DNA of 64,000 bases. It comes from Candidatus Pantoea soli (GTDB taxonomy: Bacteria; Pseudomonadota; Gammaproteobacteria; Enterobacterales; Enterobacteriaceae). How positions within the stretch are numbered: position 1 is the first letter of the stretch; each line of letters starts with the position of its first letter. A program made the translations under genes and the position numbers. The notes under the pieces are model-generated. The model was given only the letters and a program-made list of their open reading frames with translations, was not told where the DNA came from and made no database searches. The stretch is from contig NZ_CP032702.1 in assembly GCF_007833795.1 (NCBI RefSeq), forward strand, positions 1,488,001-1,552,000, given 5' to 3'. Below, in pieces: positions 39,121-50,700 of this stretch.

Positions 39121-39789
39121 TTACAGATCAAAGCGGTAGCCCTGGCCACGCACGGTATTGATCACTTCCACAGGATGCAGCGCGAGGATTTTTTTCCGCA
39201 GGCGGCCCATCAGGACATCAATGGTGTGACTCTCGCGCAGTTCCGCATCCGGATAGAGCTGCAGCATCAGCGAATCTTTGCTCACCACTTTGCCGGCGTT
39301 GCGGATCAGCGTTTCGACAATGGTGTATTCAAACGCGGTGAGCTTCACCGGCGCGTCATTGACCGTCAGCTCGCGGCGCGACAGGTCAACCTGAAACGGC
39401 GGCAGCGAGATAATCTGCGAAGCGTGACCGCTGTTGCGACGCATCAGCGCCTGCAGGCGTGCCGCCACTTCTTCAATATGAAAGGGTTTGGTAACGTAGT
39501 CGTCGGCACCGGCTTCCAGGGCTTCGACTTTGGCCTGCCAGCCTTCGCGCGCCGTCAGCACCAGAATCGGCTGGCGAATCGCTTCGCCGCGCCAGCGACG
39601 AATCAGCGACATGCCATCTTCGTCCGGCAGACCGAGATCGACCAGAGCGATATCCGGAATGTGTTCCTGCAGGAAATAGTCCGCTTCTTTGGCATCTTCG
39701 GCGGCATCTACCTGATGGCCCATTTCGCGCAGCTGAACCGCGAGATGATGGCGCAGCAGGGCATTATCTTCCACAACCAGAACACGCAT
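39121..39789 (-). CDS. phoP: Response regulator PhoP
   Basis: An OmpR-family regulator of magnesium transport and lipopolysaccharide modification genes. The 222-residue protein has the phosphorylated Asp51 in [10 protein letters not shown], the acidic pocket VVEDN, Lys in TKPF, and a C-terminal winged helix ([15 protein letters not shown]). It is the first gene of phoPQ. The upstream gap carries TATACT as a possible -10 but no complete PhoP box. Confidence 0.97.
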   Translation of the reverse strand: MRVLVVEDNALLRHHLAVQLREMGHQVDAAEDAKEADYFLQEHIPDIALVDLGLPDEDGMSLIRRWRGEAIRQPILVLTAREGWQAKVEALEAGADDYVTKPFHIEEVAARLQALMRRNSGHASQIISLPPFQVDLSRRELTVNDAPVKLTAFEYTIVETLIRNAGKVVSKDSLMLQLYPDAELRESHTIDVLMGRLRKKILALHPVEVINTVRGQGYRFDL

Positions 39790-39943
39790 AATCGTTCCTT
39801 ACTTGCTCACTCAGTGATAATGCCAGAAGTATACGCGACAGCAATTAAACCGCAGCATAACGCTGTCAGTCATCCTGCCGGTTAGGGGCTGAGGGCGCTG
39901 CACGCGCCTGCCGTCAGGCTGGCTGACGCGTGCAGCGAAGCGC

Positions 39944-41999
<2,056 letters not shown>

Positions 42000-42033
42000 G
42001 CTTCACTCCTGTTAACGCGTCAGCCAGGCTGAC

Positions 42034-43146
42034 TCAGCCTTCTGCCAGTGGCAGGCGCTGTTCGATAATGCCGCCGCCGAGACACACTTCACCAAGATAG
42101 AACACGGCAGATTGTCCGGGCGTGACGGCCGCCACCGGCGCGTCAAAACGCACCTCAATGCGTTCGTCGCCGTGCGGAATGATTTCACAGGGGATATCGC
42201 TCTGACGATAGCGGGTTTTTACCGTGCAGCGCAGCGGGGCAGTGATGGGCTGACGATCCACCCAGTGCAGCTGCTGCGCAATCAGGCCCACGGACATCAG
42301 GCGCGGATGATCGCCGCCCTGCGCCACAATCAGCCGGTTACGCGCGACGTCTTTGTCCACCACGTACCACGGATCGTCATTGCTCTCTTTGCGTCCGCCG
42401 ATGCCCAGCCCTTTGCGCTGGCCCAGCGTGTGGTACATCAGCCCCTGATGCTCGCCCACCACTTCACCGTCCACGGTTTCAATGATGCCGGGCTGCGCGG
42501 GCAGATAGCGGCCGAGGAAGTCACGGAATTTGCGCTCGCCGATAAAGCAGATGCCGGTGGAGTCTTTTTTCTTTGCCGTGATCAGATCGAGCTGCTCAGC
42601 GATGCGGCGCACTTCCGGTTTCTCCAGCTCACCCACCGGGAACAGGCTTTGCGCAATCTGCTGGTGGCTGAGGGTGTACAGGAAGTAACTCTGATCTTTG
42701 TTACCGTCCAGACCGCGCAGCAGCTGGCTTTTGCCCGCGACATCGGCCCGGCGCACGTAGTGGCCGGTGGCGATGTAATCGGCGCCCAGATCGTCTGCGG
42801 CGAACTCCAGGAAGGCTTTAAATTTGATCTCTTTGTTGCACAGAATATCCGGATTCGGCGTGCGGCCCGCTTTGTACTCTTCGAGGAAGTGTTCAAACAC
42901 GTTATCCCAGTACTCGGCGGCAAAGTTGATTTTGTGCAGTTTGATGCCGAGCTTGTCACACACGGCCTGTGCGTCAGCCAGATCGTCAGCGGCGGTGCAG
43001 TACTCCTCGCCGTCGTCTTCCTCCCAGTTCTTCATGAACAGGCCTTCTACCTGATAGCCCTGCTGCTGCAGTAACCAGGCGGAAACGGAAGAATCAACGC
43101 CGCCGGACATCCCGACGATCACTTTTTTCTGGCTGTTGTCAGACAT
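42034..43146 (-). CDS. mnmA: tRNA 2-thiouridylase MnmA
   Basis: Inserts sulfur at position 2 of U34 in tRNAs for Lys, Glu and Gln, using sulfur relayed by TusE. The 370-residue protein has the PP-loop SGGVDSS (residues 14-20), the catalytic cysteines Cys103 in LCNKEIKF and Cys200 in STGICFIGE, and the C-terminal barrel. A second role of the neighbourhood is tRNA and rRNA modification: rluE lies just upstream. Confidence 0.97.
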   Translation of the reverse strand: MSDNSQKKVIVGMSGGVDSSVSAWLLQQQGYQVEGLFMKNWEEDDGEEYCTAADDLADAQAVCDKLGIKLHKINFAAEYWDNVFEHFLEEYKAGRTPNPDILCNKEIKFKAFLEFAADDLGADYIATGHYVRRADVAGKSQLLRGLDGNKDQSYFLYTLSHQQIAQSLFPVGELEKPEVRRIAEQLDLITAKKKDSTGICFIGERKFRDFLGRYLPAQPGIIETVDGEVVGEHQGLMYHTLGQRKGLGIGGRKESNDDPWYVVDKDVARNRLIVAQGGDHPRLMSVGLIAQQLHWVDRQPITAPLRCTVKTRYRQSDIPCEIIPHGDERIEVRFDAPVAAVTPGQSAVFYLGEVCLGGGIIEQRLPLAEG

Positions 43147-43187
43147 GACGCACTCTTAATTACGATAAAAACAGGCGGCGCATTCTA

Positions 43188-43661
43188 TCATGCAGAAGCG
43201 TTGTGCGCACCCTCATGAAACGGCCACTGGAACGGCGCGATCAGCTGCAGCGGATAACGCGCGCCCTGTTGCCACAGCCGGACGCTCTCTGCCACCAGCG
43301 GCGAACGCAGGCGGTCAGCCGTGAGAATCTGCTCTGGCGGCAGCCACCAGCAGCAGTCGATATCACGATCGTGCGGCGTGGTGCGCAGGGTTTCAGCCAG
43401 ATCAAGGCCAAACAGAAAACGCACAAAAGGTGTATTGTCCGGGGCGATCCACTGCTGCACGCCGAGGAAATAGTCTGGCGTGGCGTCAATGCCGGTCTCT
43501 TCGAACAGCTCGCGCTGCGCCGCCTCCAGCAGCGTTTCATCCGCTTCCAGATGGCCGGCGGGCTGATTCCAGGTAATGCGCCCGCGTACGCGCTCTTCCA
43601 CGACCAGCAGTTTACCTTGTGCCTGCACGATGCAGGCGACGGTGACATGAGGTTTAAACAT
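43188..43661 (-). CDS. nudJ: Phosphatase NudJ (Nudix hydrolase)
   Basis: A 157-residue Nudix hydrolase; the E. coli protein acts on HMP-pyrophosphate and other nucleotide pyrophosphates. The Nudix box is complete: [17 protein letters not shown] followed by FEETGI. It begins [12 protein letters not shown] as expected for NudJ and lies between rluE and mnmA. Confidence 0.95.
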   Translation of the reverse strand: MFKPHVTVACIVQAQGKLLVVEERVRGRITWNQPAGHLEADETLLEAAQRELFEETGIDATPDYFLGVQQWIAPDNTPFVRFLFGLDLAETLRTTPHDRDIDCCWWLPPEQILTADRLRSPLVAESVRLWQQGARYPLQLIAPFQWPFHEGAHNASA

Positions 43662-43691
43662 CGTTCCGCCCGAATTGTTAACCTGAAGTTA

Positions 43692-44372
43692 TTAAAATGC
43701 GGAGCCTGGCAGCGCGCTGATATCGCGCCACTCACCGGGCGCCAGATCGTCCAGCTGATGCGGCCCCAGGGCAAAGCGAATCAGCCGCAGCGTCGGAAAG
43801 CCAATATGCGCCGTCATGCGCCGCACCTGGCGGTTACGCCCTTCATACAGGGTAATTTTCAGCCAGCTGGTGGGAATCGCTTTTCGCTCGCGAATGGGCG
43901 GATGACGTGGCCACAGCCAGTCGGGCGCGGCAACCGCTTCTGCCCCGGCCGGCAGCGTGACGCCATCGTTCAGCGTCACGCCCTGCCGCAGACGGGATAA
44001 ATCTGATTCCTGCGGCACGCCCTCAACCTGCACAAAATAGATCTTACCGGTGCGTTTGCCCGGCTGCGTCAGCTGCGCCTGCAGCGCGCCGTCGTTGGTC
44101 AGCACCATCAGGCCTTCGCTGTCGCGATCGAGACGGCCCGCGGCATACACATCGCTGACCGGGATAAAATCCTTTAGCGTGCGGCGTCCGGCCTCATCGC
44201 TGAACTGCGGCAGCACATCAAAGGGTTTGTTAAAGAGTATGACACGGCGCGGACCTTTCGGCCGCGTATCGCGTCGGGCTGGGCGCCGCGCCGGAGCAGC
44301 AGGGCGCTTAGACGGGTGAATTTGCTGAGACGTTTTTCGCATGGGCTTTGCACTGAGTAACAATCGGCGCAT
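43692..44372 (-). CDS. rluE: 23S rRNA pseudouridine(2457) synthase RluE
   Basis: A 226-residue RsuA-family pseudouridine synthase. The catalytic aspartate is in [12 protein letters not shown], and the C-terminal [10 protein letters not shown] motif binds RNA. The N-terminal 40 residues are basic and proline/arginine rich, as in E. coli, where the protein likewise has a start methionine about ten residues before a second one. It is divergent from icd. Confidence 0.95.
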   Translation of the reverse strand: MRRLLLSAKPMRKTSQQIHPSKRPAAPARRPARRDTRPKGPRRVILFNKPFDVLPQFSDEAGRRTLKDFIPVSDVYAAGRLDRDSEGLMVLTNDGALQAQLTQPGKRTGKIYFVQVEGVPQESDLSRLRQGVTLNDGVTLPAGAEAVAAPDWLWPRHPPIRERKAIPTSWLKITLYEGRNRQVRRMTAHIGFPTLRLIRFALGPHQLDDLAPGEWRDISALPGSAF

Positions 44373-44473
44373 TATAGCGCGAAACTGCGGTGATTGGCGT
44401 GGCGGAAATATTCAAGTAGTATTGACGCGCATCTTACAAATCATTAACAAAAAATCGCTCGAAGGAGAGGTTG

Positions 44474-45724
44474 ATGGAAAGCAAAGTAGTTGTTCCGGCG
44501 GAAGGTCAAAAAATCACCCTGGATCAGGGCAAACTGAACGTTCCTCATAACCCGATCATTCCTTACATCGAGGGTGACGGTATTGGCGTTGACGTTTCCC
44601 CGGTCATGTTGAAAGTGGTTGATGCCGCTGTGAAGAAAGCCTACAACGGTGAGCGTAAAATCTCCTGGATGGAAATTTATACGGGTGAAAAATCCGTTGA
44701 ACTCTACGGTCAGGATGTCTGGCTGCCGCAGGAAACCCTCGATTTAATCAAAGAATATCGCGTAGCGATCAAAGGCCCACTGACCACGCCAGTCGGCGGC
44801 GGTATCCGTTCACTGAACGTTGCGCTGCGTCAGGAGCTGGACCTGTACGTGTGTCTGCGTCCGGTACGCTATTACAAAGGCACGCCAAGCCCGGTGAAAC
44901 GCCCTGAAGACACCGACATGGTGATCTTCCGTGAGAACTCCGAAGATATCTATGCCGGTATCGAGTGGAAAGCGGGCACGCCGGAAGCCGATAAAGTGAT
45001 CAAGTTCCTGCGTGAAGAGATGGGCGTGAAGAAAATTCGCTTCCCGCAGCAGTGTGGTATCGGCGTGAAGCCGTGCTCCGAAGAGGGCACCAAACGTCTG
45101 GTGCGTGCCGCAGTGGAGTACACCATCACTAACGATCGTGACTCGCTGACCCTGGTGCACAAAGGCAACATCATGAAGTTCACCGAAGGCTCTTTCAAAG
45201 ACTGGGGCTACCAGCTGGTGAAAGAAGAGTTCGGCGGTGAGCTGATCGACGGTGGACCGTGGATGAAGTTTAAGAATCCTAACACCGGTAAAGAGATCAT
45301 CGTGAAAGACGTCATTGCCGACGCCTTCCTGCAGCAGATCCTGCTGCGTCCGGCCGAGTATGACGTAATCGCCTGTATGAACCTGAACGGTGACTACATT
45401 TCTGACGCCCTGGCGGCGCAGGTTGGCGGTATCGGTATTGCCCCGGGCGCTAACATCGGCGACGAATGCGCGCTGTTTGAAGCCACCCACGGTACTGCAC
45501 CGAAGTATGCAGGTCAGGATAAAGTGAACCCGGGCTCGGTGATCCTGTCTGCAGAAATGATGCTGCGCCACATGGAGTGGTTCGAAGCGGCCGATCTGAT
45601 CGTTAAAGGCATGGAAGGCGCGATCGCCGCTAAAACCGTGACCTATGACTTCGAACGTCTGATGGACGGCGCGAAGCTGCTGAAATGCTCTGAGTTTGGC
45701 GACGCAATCATCGCCAACATGTAA
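44474..45724 (+). CDS. icd: NADP-dependent isocitrate dehydrogenase
   Basis: Tricarboxylic acid cycle enzyme that makes 2-oxoglutarate. The 416-residue protein, equal in length to E. coli Icd, contains the regulated serine in [13 protein letters not shown], which is phosphorylated by AceK, and the substrate-binding [11 protein letters not shown]. The ATG at 44474 is chosen: AAGGAGAGG precedes it by 4-10 bases and MESKVVVPA is the conserved start. The 3' end, an attachment site for e14-like phages in E. coli, is intact, with no prophage inserted. Confidence 0.97.
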   Translation: MESKVVVPAEGQKITLDQGKLNVPHNPIIPYIEGDGIGVDVSPVMLKVVDAAVKKAYNGERKISWMEIYTGEKSVELYGQDVWLPQETLDLIKEYRVAIKGPLTTPVGGGIRSLNVALRQELDLYVCLRPVRYYKGTPSPVKRPEDTDMVIFRENSEDIYAGIEWKAGTPEADKVIKFLREEMGVKKIRFPQQCGIGVKPCSEEGTKRLVRAAVEYTITNDRDSLTLVHKGNIMKFTEGSFKDWGYQLVKEEFGGELIDGGPWMKFKNPNTGKEIIVKDVIADAFLQQILLRPAEYDVIACMNLNGDYISDALAAQVGGIGIAPGANIGDECALFEATHGTAPKYAGQDKVNPGSVILSAEMMLRHMEWFEAADLIVKGMEGAIAAKTVTYDFERLMDGAKLLKCSEFGDAIIANM

Positions 45725-45746
45725 GGCACAGCGCAACGTGCGAATA

Positions 45747-45774
45747 ACGGGAGCCAGTGGCTCCCGTTTTTTTT
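45747..45774 (+). terminator. Intrinsic terminator after icd
   Basis: ACGGGAGCC/GGCTCCCGT (9-bp stem, AGT loop) followed by eight T residues, 22 bases after the icd stop. Confidence 0.92.
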
Positions 45775-45776
45775 AA

Positions 45777-47042
45777 CTATTCTGCCGCGGTGTCGCCAGG
45801 CCCGGCGGCCTGCGCCCGCGCCTGCGACAGCCGCCAGAAATCATTGCCGGCCGGATGCTGATAAATACGCAGCGAGAAGGTCTCCAGCACCGCATAGATA
45901 TATTCGAAAATCGCCGACTGCGAATTCTCATACTCTGCCCACACCACCGACGAGGTGAAACAATACACTTCCACGCCCAGACCTTCAGGTGAAGGCTTCA
46001 TGGCCCGCACCACCAGATACATGTCTTTGCGGATATCATCGCGCTGCGCCAGCCACCACGTCAGATAGTGGCGAAACACGGTCAGATTGGTGAGGCCGTT
46101 TTCGGCAAACCAGCGGTCGCCGACCACGCCCGGATCGCGCCCGTCCATCAGTGCCGAGAGCTGTTCGCTGACGCCGCGCAGCTGGCTCATCTGCTGCACC
46201 ATGGCCTGATCCACAAACCGAATGGATGTCTGGTCCAGATAAAAGCTGCGCATGATGCGGCGCGCACCAGACGAGAACATCGCCTGCCAGTTGGTATAGG
46301 TTTCGGTCAGAAAGTTTTTGGTCGGGATACGCGACAGCGTGTTATCCCAGTTGCGGATTGTGATGGTATGCAGAGCAATATCAATCACCTCACCGCTGAT
46401 GCCGTTATCCGGCATCTCAATCCAGTCGCCCAGCTGCAGCACATCGTTGGAAGAGACCTGAATGTTGGCCACCAGCGACAGCAGGGTATGCTGAAACACC
46501 AGCATCAGCACCGCAGCAACCGCACCAAGACTGGAGATAATAATCACCGGCGATTTATTGGACATGATGGCAAGGATCATGATCGCCGACAGAATATGCA
46601 CCAGTATTTTACCGATCTGGATATAGCCTTTGATCGAATGATTTTTCCGCTTTGATTTGCGCGAATAGGAGTTGTTGACGATCTCCAGCACTTCGGTAAA
46701 AAACAGCGACAGATAAACAAAGAACAGAATGCCACAAATGGTTTTGATGGCGATCAGCAGGTGTTCCGGCAGCTCCGGCATGAACTGCAGCAGATAATAG
46801 ACGGTGATGACCGGAATAAAATTTGACAGCTTTTCCGAAATCCGCACATCTTTATCCAGCGGCACCTGATTTTTATGCGCGCTGAAAAACACCCGGCGCA
46901 CCGCTTTCACCACAAAGAATTTACAGATCAGATGGGCAACCATGCCGGCAACGATAAGTAAGAGCACGCTGAAGGTGGCAGACAGCACCGTATTGCCTTC
47001 AATAAAAGATTGGATCGTGTGTAGATAGTTCATTTCAGTCAC
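45777..47042 (-). CDS. MscS-family miniconductance channel, YbdG-like
   Basis: A 421-residue mechanosensitive channel of the YbdG branch. About five membrane helices are followed by the MscS pore helix (SLGAVAAVLMLVFQHTLL) and the beta domain with LQLGDWIEMPDNGISGEV. The C-terminal region (DDIRKDMYLVVRAMKPSPEG, VVWAEYENSQ) matches E. coli YbdG, not the shorter MscS. The segment after the pore helix reads QHTLL where YbdG has KDPIL, so it is a paralogue or distant orthologue. It lies just beyond the icd terminator, on the opposite strand, unlike E. coli. Confidence 0.85.
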   Translation of the reverse strand: MTEMNYLHTIQSFIEGNTVLSATFSVLLLIVAGMVAHLICKFFVVKAVRRVFFSAHKNQVPLDKDVRISEKLSNFIPVITVYYLLQFMPELPEHLLIAIKTICGILFFVYLSLFFTEVLEIVNNSYSRKSKRKNHSIKGYIQIGKILVHILSAIMILAIMSNKSPVIIISSLGAVAAVLMLVFQHTLLSLVANIQVSSNDVLQLGDWIEMPDNGISGEVIDIALHTITIRNWDNTLSRIPTKNFLTETYTNWQAMFSSGARRIMRSFYLDQTSIRFVDQAMVQQMSQLRGVSEQLSALMDGRDPGVVGDRWFAENGLTNLTVFRHYLTWWLAQRDDIRKDMYLVVRAMKPSPEGLGVEVYCFTSSVVWAEYENSQSAIFEYIYAVLETFSLRIYQHPAGNDFWRLSQARAQAAGPGDTAAE

Positions 47043-47282
47043 AGGCCAGCCAGGGTTGCCGGGGATTCAAACATAAAGTCGCTGCAGACGATAAGCGACG
47101 CGTGCGTAAACTATGCCATGCGGCGGGGTCCGCGCGCGCGACTTTTTCCGCGCGCTTCGCACCGGCAGCCGGCGGGTTCGCGCGTCTGGCAAAACTTTGA
47201 AACAGTTAACATCCCGCGTCAATGGTGCGTGTTTTCCGCGGCGGAAGCGGCTATCTTCAGCGTTCACGATTCCGGAGGTGAT

Positions 47283-47480
47283 ATGCAGGGTGTCATGAAG
47301 TTTGTAAAAGGCTGGCTGGTCTTTTCGCTGCTGTGGGGCGTTTTTATGTGGTTCGTCTCGTGGAAAGCGCAGGATAAGCCCTTCGCTATGGTGATAGTGA
47401 TGAGCCTGTACGCCGGGCTGATCTATCAGGCACTGATGACCATGGTGGCGCGTTACAAAGCGCGGCGGGCGCAGACATAA
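47283..47480 (+). CDS. Small two-helix membrane protein
   Basis: A 65-residue protein with two hydrophobic segments (about residues 8-26 and 34-54) and a basic C-terminus (RYKARRAQT). The start at 47283 is set by a strong GGAGGTG sequence 3-9 bases upstream; the frame is open further back to 47118 but that part is arginine-rich and lacks a ribosome binding site. I do not recognise a family. The 240-base stretch before it contains no other gene. Confidence 0.72.
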   Translation: MQGVMKFVKGWLVFSLLWGVFMWFVSWKAQDKPFAMVIVMSLYAGLIYQALMTMVARYKARRAQT

Positions 47481-47507
47481 GCCTGAACGTGCTGGCATCA
47501 GCAAACA

Positions 47508-47524
47508 GGGGCCGTACAGGCCCC
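47508..47524. terminator. Short hairpin between convergent small genes
   Basis: GGGGCC and GGCCCC with a GTACA loop, without a T-tract. It sits between the small membrane protein gene and the CsbD/DUF883-like gene and may end both transcripts. Confidence 0.35.
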
Positions 47525-47533
47525 ATGTCTGGA

Positions 47534-47782
47534 TTATTTACGGCCCAGTAAGAAGCCGAGAATCACACCGACGCTGGCCGCTACCGCCAGCCCGGTTACC
47601 GGGTTATCACGCACCGATTTCACCACGCTGTCTGCGGCATCCTGCACCGCGTAACTGGCCTGCGCCGGATAACGGCGTGCGGCACCTTTGGCCTGATGGC
47701 GCTGTGAGCCGGTAAACTCACCAAATTTTTCCTGGATTGCGCCAGCCGCTTCATTCAGTTTTGCTTCCGCTTTATCGCTCAT
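47534..47782 (-). CDS. CsbD-like/ElaB (DUF883)-like small stress protein
   Basis: An 82-residue protein combining two known elements. Residues 5-33 (KLNEAAGAIQEKFGEFTGS) resemble CsbD-type stress proteins, and residues 55-82 (VRDNPVTGLAVAASVGVILG ending LLGRK) are the C-terminal anchor of the ElaB/YqjD/DUF883 family, which attaches ribosome-binding proteins to the inner membrane in stationary phase. The start at 47782 follows CAGGGAGTC; the longer open frame to 47995 is unlikely. Stress-related expression is inferred from the families only. Confidence 0.78.
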   Translation of the reverse strand: MSDKAEAKLNEAAGAIQEKFGEFTGSQRHQAKGAARRYPAQASYAVQDAADSVVKSVRDNPVTGLAVAASVGVILGFLLGRK

Positions 47783-48068
47783 AGTTGACTCCCTGAGAGT
47801 GGTGAATGTCTCTTTCAGCGTAGTCAGAGATAGCCAGACCGGCAAACCGGCAGAGCTTAAGCTTGTAACAATGGGTTTCAGCAAGGGAAAATGCTGTCTG
47901 AACGGCTGGATAACGTCAATGCGACTGTACTTAACGCGCGCCATGGGGAACGCCATGCGGTGCGGGCTGCGCATGCGGGCATTAACGGGGCACAACGGAC
48001 GGGCAGGGAGCGGACGGCGCTGCGGCTCTTCAGCGGCGGCCTGAAGTCAGCGGCGGCGTCGCAGAGGC

Positions 48069-48620
48069 TCAGGGCGCTGCGCGGTGCGCAGGATACCAGC
48101 TCACCAGAAAATGGCGCAGGTGGTCGAAACACCATTCGGCGTCCTCTGCCTGCTGGCAGTAATAGCGAATGGTGACCTTTTCATAACGCTGCTGGCGTTG
48201 CTGCAGCGGAGACCAGCTCCAGTCCAGCACCGCGCGCGCATAGTTAATCAGGCTGCCGGCCGGCATCGCATGCTGCTGCTCCTGACAGCGGAGATAATGT
48301 TCAAAGTCCTGATCCAGCTGCAGCATCGCTTCATGACTGCCGTGGCACAGCGCCGGCCGCAACGCCACGTCGATAAATCCGCACACGCCGTCTGCGCGCT
48401 GCTGCCAGTCGCAGGCCAGCGTCATAAACAGTCCCTCCTGCAGATTCACCTCTTCCAGCAGGCGTCGCATATTTTCGGAGTGATGCCCGGCGGAAATTTC
48501 ATCAATGCGCCCGGTTTCCAGCGTCAGATCAAAGCCACACGGGTTGACCGAGCCATCGGCATTGCGGGTCGCCGGGAAGGGGAAATCGATGTAGCCGTTG
48601 TTGTCGAGACTCTTTTCCAT
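48069..48620 (-). CDS. Uncharacterised cytoplasmic protein, 183 residues
   Basis: I do not recognise this protein. It is acidic to neutral, without a signal peptide or membrane helix. Recognisable segments are YIDFPFPATRNADGSVNPCG near the N-terminus and a C-terminal part rich in glutamine and aromatic residues (YCQQAEDAEWCFDHLRHFL). The start is uncertain: ATG at 48620 (MEKSLDNNGY) is my choice, with ATG 48638 and TTG 48653 as alternatives; none has a strong ribosome binding site. The 286 bases between it and the CsbD-like gene hold no further gene. Confidence 0.62.
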   Translation of the reverse strand: MEKSLDNNGYIDFPFPATRNADGSVNPCGFDLTLETGRIDEISAGHHSENMRRLLEEVNLQEGLFMTLACDWQQRADGVCGFIDVALRPALCHGSHEAMLQLDQDFEHYLRCQEQQHAMPAGSLINYARAVLDWSWSPLQQRQQRYEKVTIRYYCQQAEDAEWCFDHLRHFLVSWYPAHRAAP

Positions 48621-48681
48621 TATGACAGTCCACTGCATGACGAAGCCTGACAATAAACCATCCTGTCGCTGCGCGCACGGC

Positions 48682-49011
48682 TTATGGGCATGTCCAGGTG
48701 ATCAGGGTGTTCTGCGCAGGGTTGATCAGGCGGAACTGTTTATCTGACAGGCGCTGCGCATAGAACCCTTCTGCGGTAACCGCCGAAGGCACGTAGCGGA
48801 AGCGATCGCTGGAGTGCAGCGGGCCACTTTTCACCGTCACGCCATCGCGCGTGACAGAAAAGGCGTTGACCAGATCAAAGATGCGCGCCTGCGTACTGCC
48901 CAGGGACTGACCATAAATCGTCGCCACCTCGCCCGGGCAATCGACGCCTTTGGGCGTGGAGCTGCAGCCCGCCAGCAGCAAAACAGAGAGTATGACGCTG
49001 AATTTCAACAT
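48682..49011 (-). CDS. Small outer-membrane-type lipoprotein
   Basis: A 109-residue lipoprotein: signal MLKFSVILSVLLLAGC with the lipidated Cys16, then Ser-Ser-Thr, favouring the outer membrane. The mature domain has two further cysteines (VDCPGE and the C-terminal WTCP) that could form a disulphide, and a SDKQFRLINPAQNTLITW region. The ATG at 49011 follows TCAGGACC. Its function is unknown; it is separate from, but on the same strand as, the 183-residue orphan. Confidence 0.78.
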   Translation of the reverse strand: MLKFSVILSVLLLAGCSSTPKGVDCPGEVATIYGQSLGSTQARIFDLVNAFSVTRDGVTVKSGPLHSSDRFRYVPSAVTAEGFYAQRLSDKQFRLINPAQNTLITWTCP

Positions 49012-49215
49012 GGTCCTGATCCTGATGAGTTTCCTTGTTTGCCGTGGTCCGATGGCACGCACGGATAGTTGGATCATAGCATGTCTGCTGCCGCTTCCCA
49101 TTTGCCATTTGCTTAATCGTTAAGCGGGAAGAATGTGAAGGGGGTGACTTTGGTAGCAGATAAACGGTATTCTTGCCAGCGTTGCGCACCAGGTAAGCAA
49201 AACAAGGGTAAATAC

Positions 49216-49395
49216 ATGAAAGAAGAAGAAGCCAGTTTAATGATTCTTCAGCACGCGATAGATAAACTGGACGCCGATAAAAAAAAGCAGGTCATGAACT
49301 GCGTTGAGGCGATCCACGATGTAATGCACCAATTCGATCCAGAGCATGCCGGTCTGGCACTGATGCTGGTGGCCGCGCAGGTTGCGGCAGAATAG
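49216..49395 (+). CDS. Small uncharacterised helical protein
   Basis: A 59-residue protein starting MKEEEASLMILQHAIDKLDA. It is rich in charged and alanine residues, predicted to be helical by inspection, with no membrane segment. AAGGGTAAATAC precedes the ATG at 49216; the in-frame codon at 49135 lies further from any ribosome binding site. I cannot assign a family. It ends 12 bases before a convergent DUF4186 gene. Confidence 0.65.
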   Translation: MKEEEASLMILQHAIDKLDADKKKQVMNCVEAIHDVMHQFDPEHAGLALMLVAAQVAAE

Positions 49396-49407
49396 GGATT
49401 TTACCGC

Positions 49408-49764
49408 TCAGCGATTCATCTCTTCGACCAGCCAGCGATGAATCACCTGTCCGATGTAGTGCTGTTGCTCAGCCGTCAGCGGCTGATGCGCAGCAATACC
49501 ATGCCACTTTGCCAGGCAGCCGCGGCAGCAGGTCGCCGTGGCGTGCTGCGCAATAAACACCGGGTGACCGCGCATCGGCGTCTGCTTCCCGTCATTGCGG
49601 GGTTCCGCTGCCGCCAGGCGCTGCTGAATAAAATCTGCAGCATGCTGGCCAATCACCGCCGGGCCTTTATCAATGCAGTACTGCCGCTCTTTCGCGCCCA
49701 GATGAAAGCGACGGCGGAACGGTGACTGCGCCAGGCGCGCAAACAGCGCATTTTCATCTCTCAT
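49408..49764 (-). CDS. DUF4186 family protein
   Basis: A 118-residue protein with the hallmarks of DUF4186: an N-terminal SPFRRRFHL, the block KQTPMRGHPVFIAQHATATC and CRGCLAKWHGI. The CCRGC cysteines and several histidines may bind a metal. No biochemical role is known. A GGCGGAGGAGACC leader supports the ATG at 49764. Confidence 0.82.
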   Translation of the reverse strand: MRDENALFARLAQSPFRRRFHLGAKERQYCIDKGPAVIGQHAADFIQQRLAAAEPRNDGKQTPMRGHPVFIAQHATATCCRGCLAKWHGIAAHQPLTAEQQHYIGQVIHRWLVEEMNR

Positions 49765-49881
49765 GGTCTCCTCCGCCGCGCATGATAACGCATTCTGTCC
49801 GCTGCGGGTTAACTTTGCGGGTTGCTGTGTTACTCTGACAAATTCTCAGTAAAATCATTCACTCATCCCGAGGAGCACACC

Positions 49882-50265
49882 ATGAAGGCGATGACCTTTT
49901 GCGTTGCGCTGCTCTCCTGCCTGGCCGCCCCGGCATGGAGCGAAAGCGAATTTCAGATCACCTGTCCCGGCCGGCCCACCATGACCGTCTCACGCGCCGC
50001 CTACGGGCTCAGCACCCTGATGTGGCCGCGGCACCATTTCCAGATTGCCGCCGGACAGCAGCGTACCCGCCTGCAGGCGGGCGATAGTGTGTCAATTACC
50101 CGCTTTCGCAATGGCGATCAGCTGATTGTGAACCAGGACAACGCGGAAACCTTTTTCGTTTATGCGCAGAGCGATAAGCTGTTGCCCTGCAGCCGGACAG
50201 CGAAACGCGATGCGGATTTGCTTTCGCTGGAGCGTTACGACGACCGGCAGCATCCCTCTTCTTAA
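49882..50265 (+). CDS. Uncharacterised secreted protein
   Basis: A 127-residue protein with a signal peptide (MKAMTFCVALLSCLAAPAWS, probable cleavage after Ser20) and a soluble domain of about 107 residues with cysteines in QITCPGRP and LPCSRT that may pair. A CGAGGAGCACACC leader supports the ATG at 49882. The family is not recognised. It is followed 21 bases later by a GNAT gene on the same strand, possibly in one transcript. Confidence 0.72.
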   Translation: MKAMTFCVALLSCLAAPAWSESEFQITCPGRPTMTVSRAAYGLSTLMWPRHHFQIAAGQQRTRLQAGDSVSITRFRNGDQLIVNQDNAETFFVYAQSDKLLPCSRTAKRDADLLSLERYDDRQHPSS

Positions 50266-50286
50266 GGCGGTTATCAGGAGCTGATC

Positions 50287-50700
50287 ATGCAGTTAAAGGT
50301 TACGGAAAGCGTCACTCAGCAGGATCTGAACGAAATACGTCTCGGGCTGAATGCCTACAACAGCCGCTTCATTGACACCACCGAGTTAAAAGCGCTTGGC
50401 GTTTTTATTACCGATGCCGCCGGCAAAAAGCAGGCCGGCCTGACCGGCTCAACCTACGGTAACTGGCTGCGCATTGAGATGCTGTGGGTCAGCGACGCGC
50501 TGCGCGGGCAGGGCGCGGGACGTCAGCTGATGCTGGCGGCGGAGCAGGAGGCGCGGGCGCGCGGCTGCTGCTATGCGCAGGTAGACACCGCCAGTTTTCA
50601 GGCGCGGCCCTTCTATGAGAAGCTCGGCTATACGCTGCGCTTCAGTCTGGCGCACTATCCGCGCCACCATCAGCGCCACTACCTGAGCAAAGCGCTGTAG
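50287..50700 (+). CDS. GNAT-family N-acetyltransferase
   Basis: A 137-residue acetyltransferase. Motif A is RGQGAGRQLM (about residues 74-83), where the acetyl-CoA pyrophosphate binds, and the C-terminal FYEKLGYTLR is the usual last strand. The substrate cannot be told; such short GNATs acetylate small molecules or protein N-termini. It ends directly at the stop of the convergent MBL-fold gene. Confidence 0.87.
   Translation: MQLKVTESVTQQDLNEIRLGLNAYNSRFIDTTELKALGVFITDAAGKKQAGLTGSTYGNWLRIEMLWVSDALRGQGAGRQLMLAAEQEARARGCCYAQVDTASFQARPFYEKLGYTLRFSLAHYPRHHQRHYLSKAL

Noticed and set aside
39790..39943. A PhoP box (two GTTTA repeats) for autoregulation of phoPQ
   Set aside because: Only one half-site (GGTTTA) is present on the minus strand; the second half would be TGTCGC and lies too close to the TATACT -10 element.
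45650..45780. A prophage attachment scar at the 3' end of icd
   Set aside because: The icd end is intact and followed at once by its terminator; there is no duplicated icd tail or integrase in the window.
47118..47282. A 55-residue upstream extension of the small two-helix protein
   Set aside because: The extension is arginine-rich and lacks a ribosome binding site, whereas a strong GGAGGTG stands just before the ATG at 47283.
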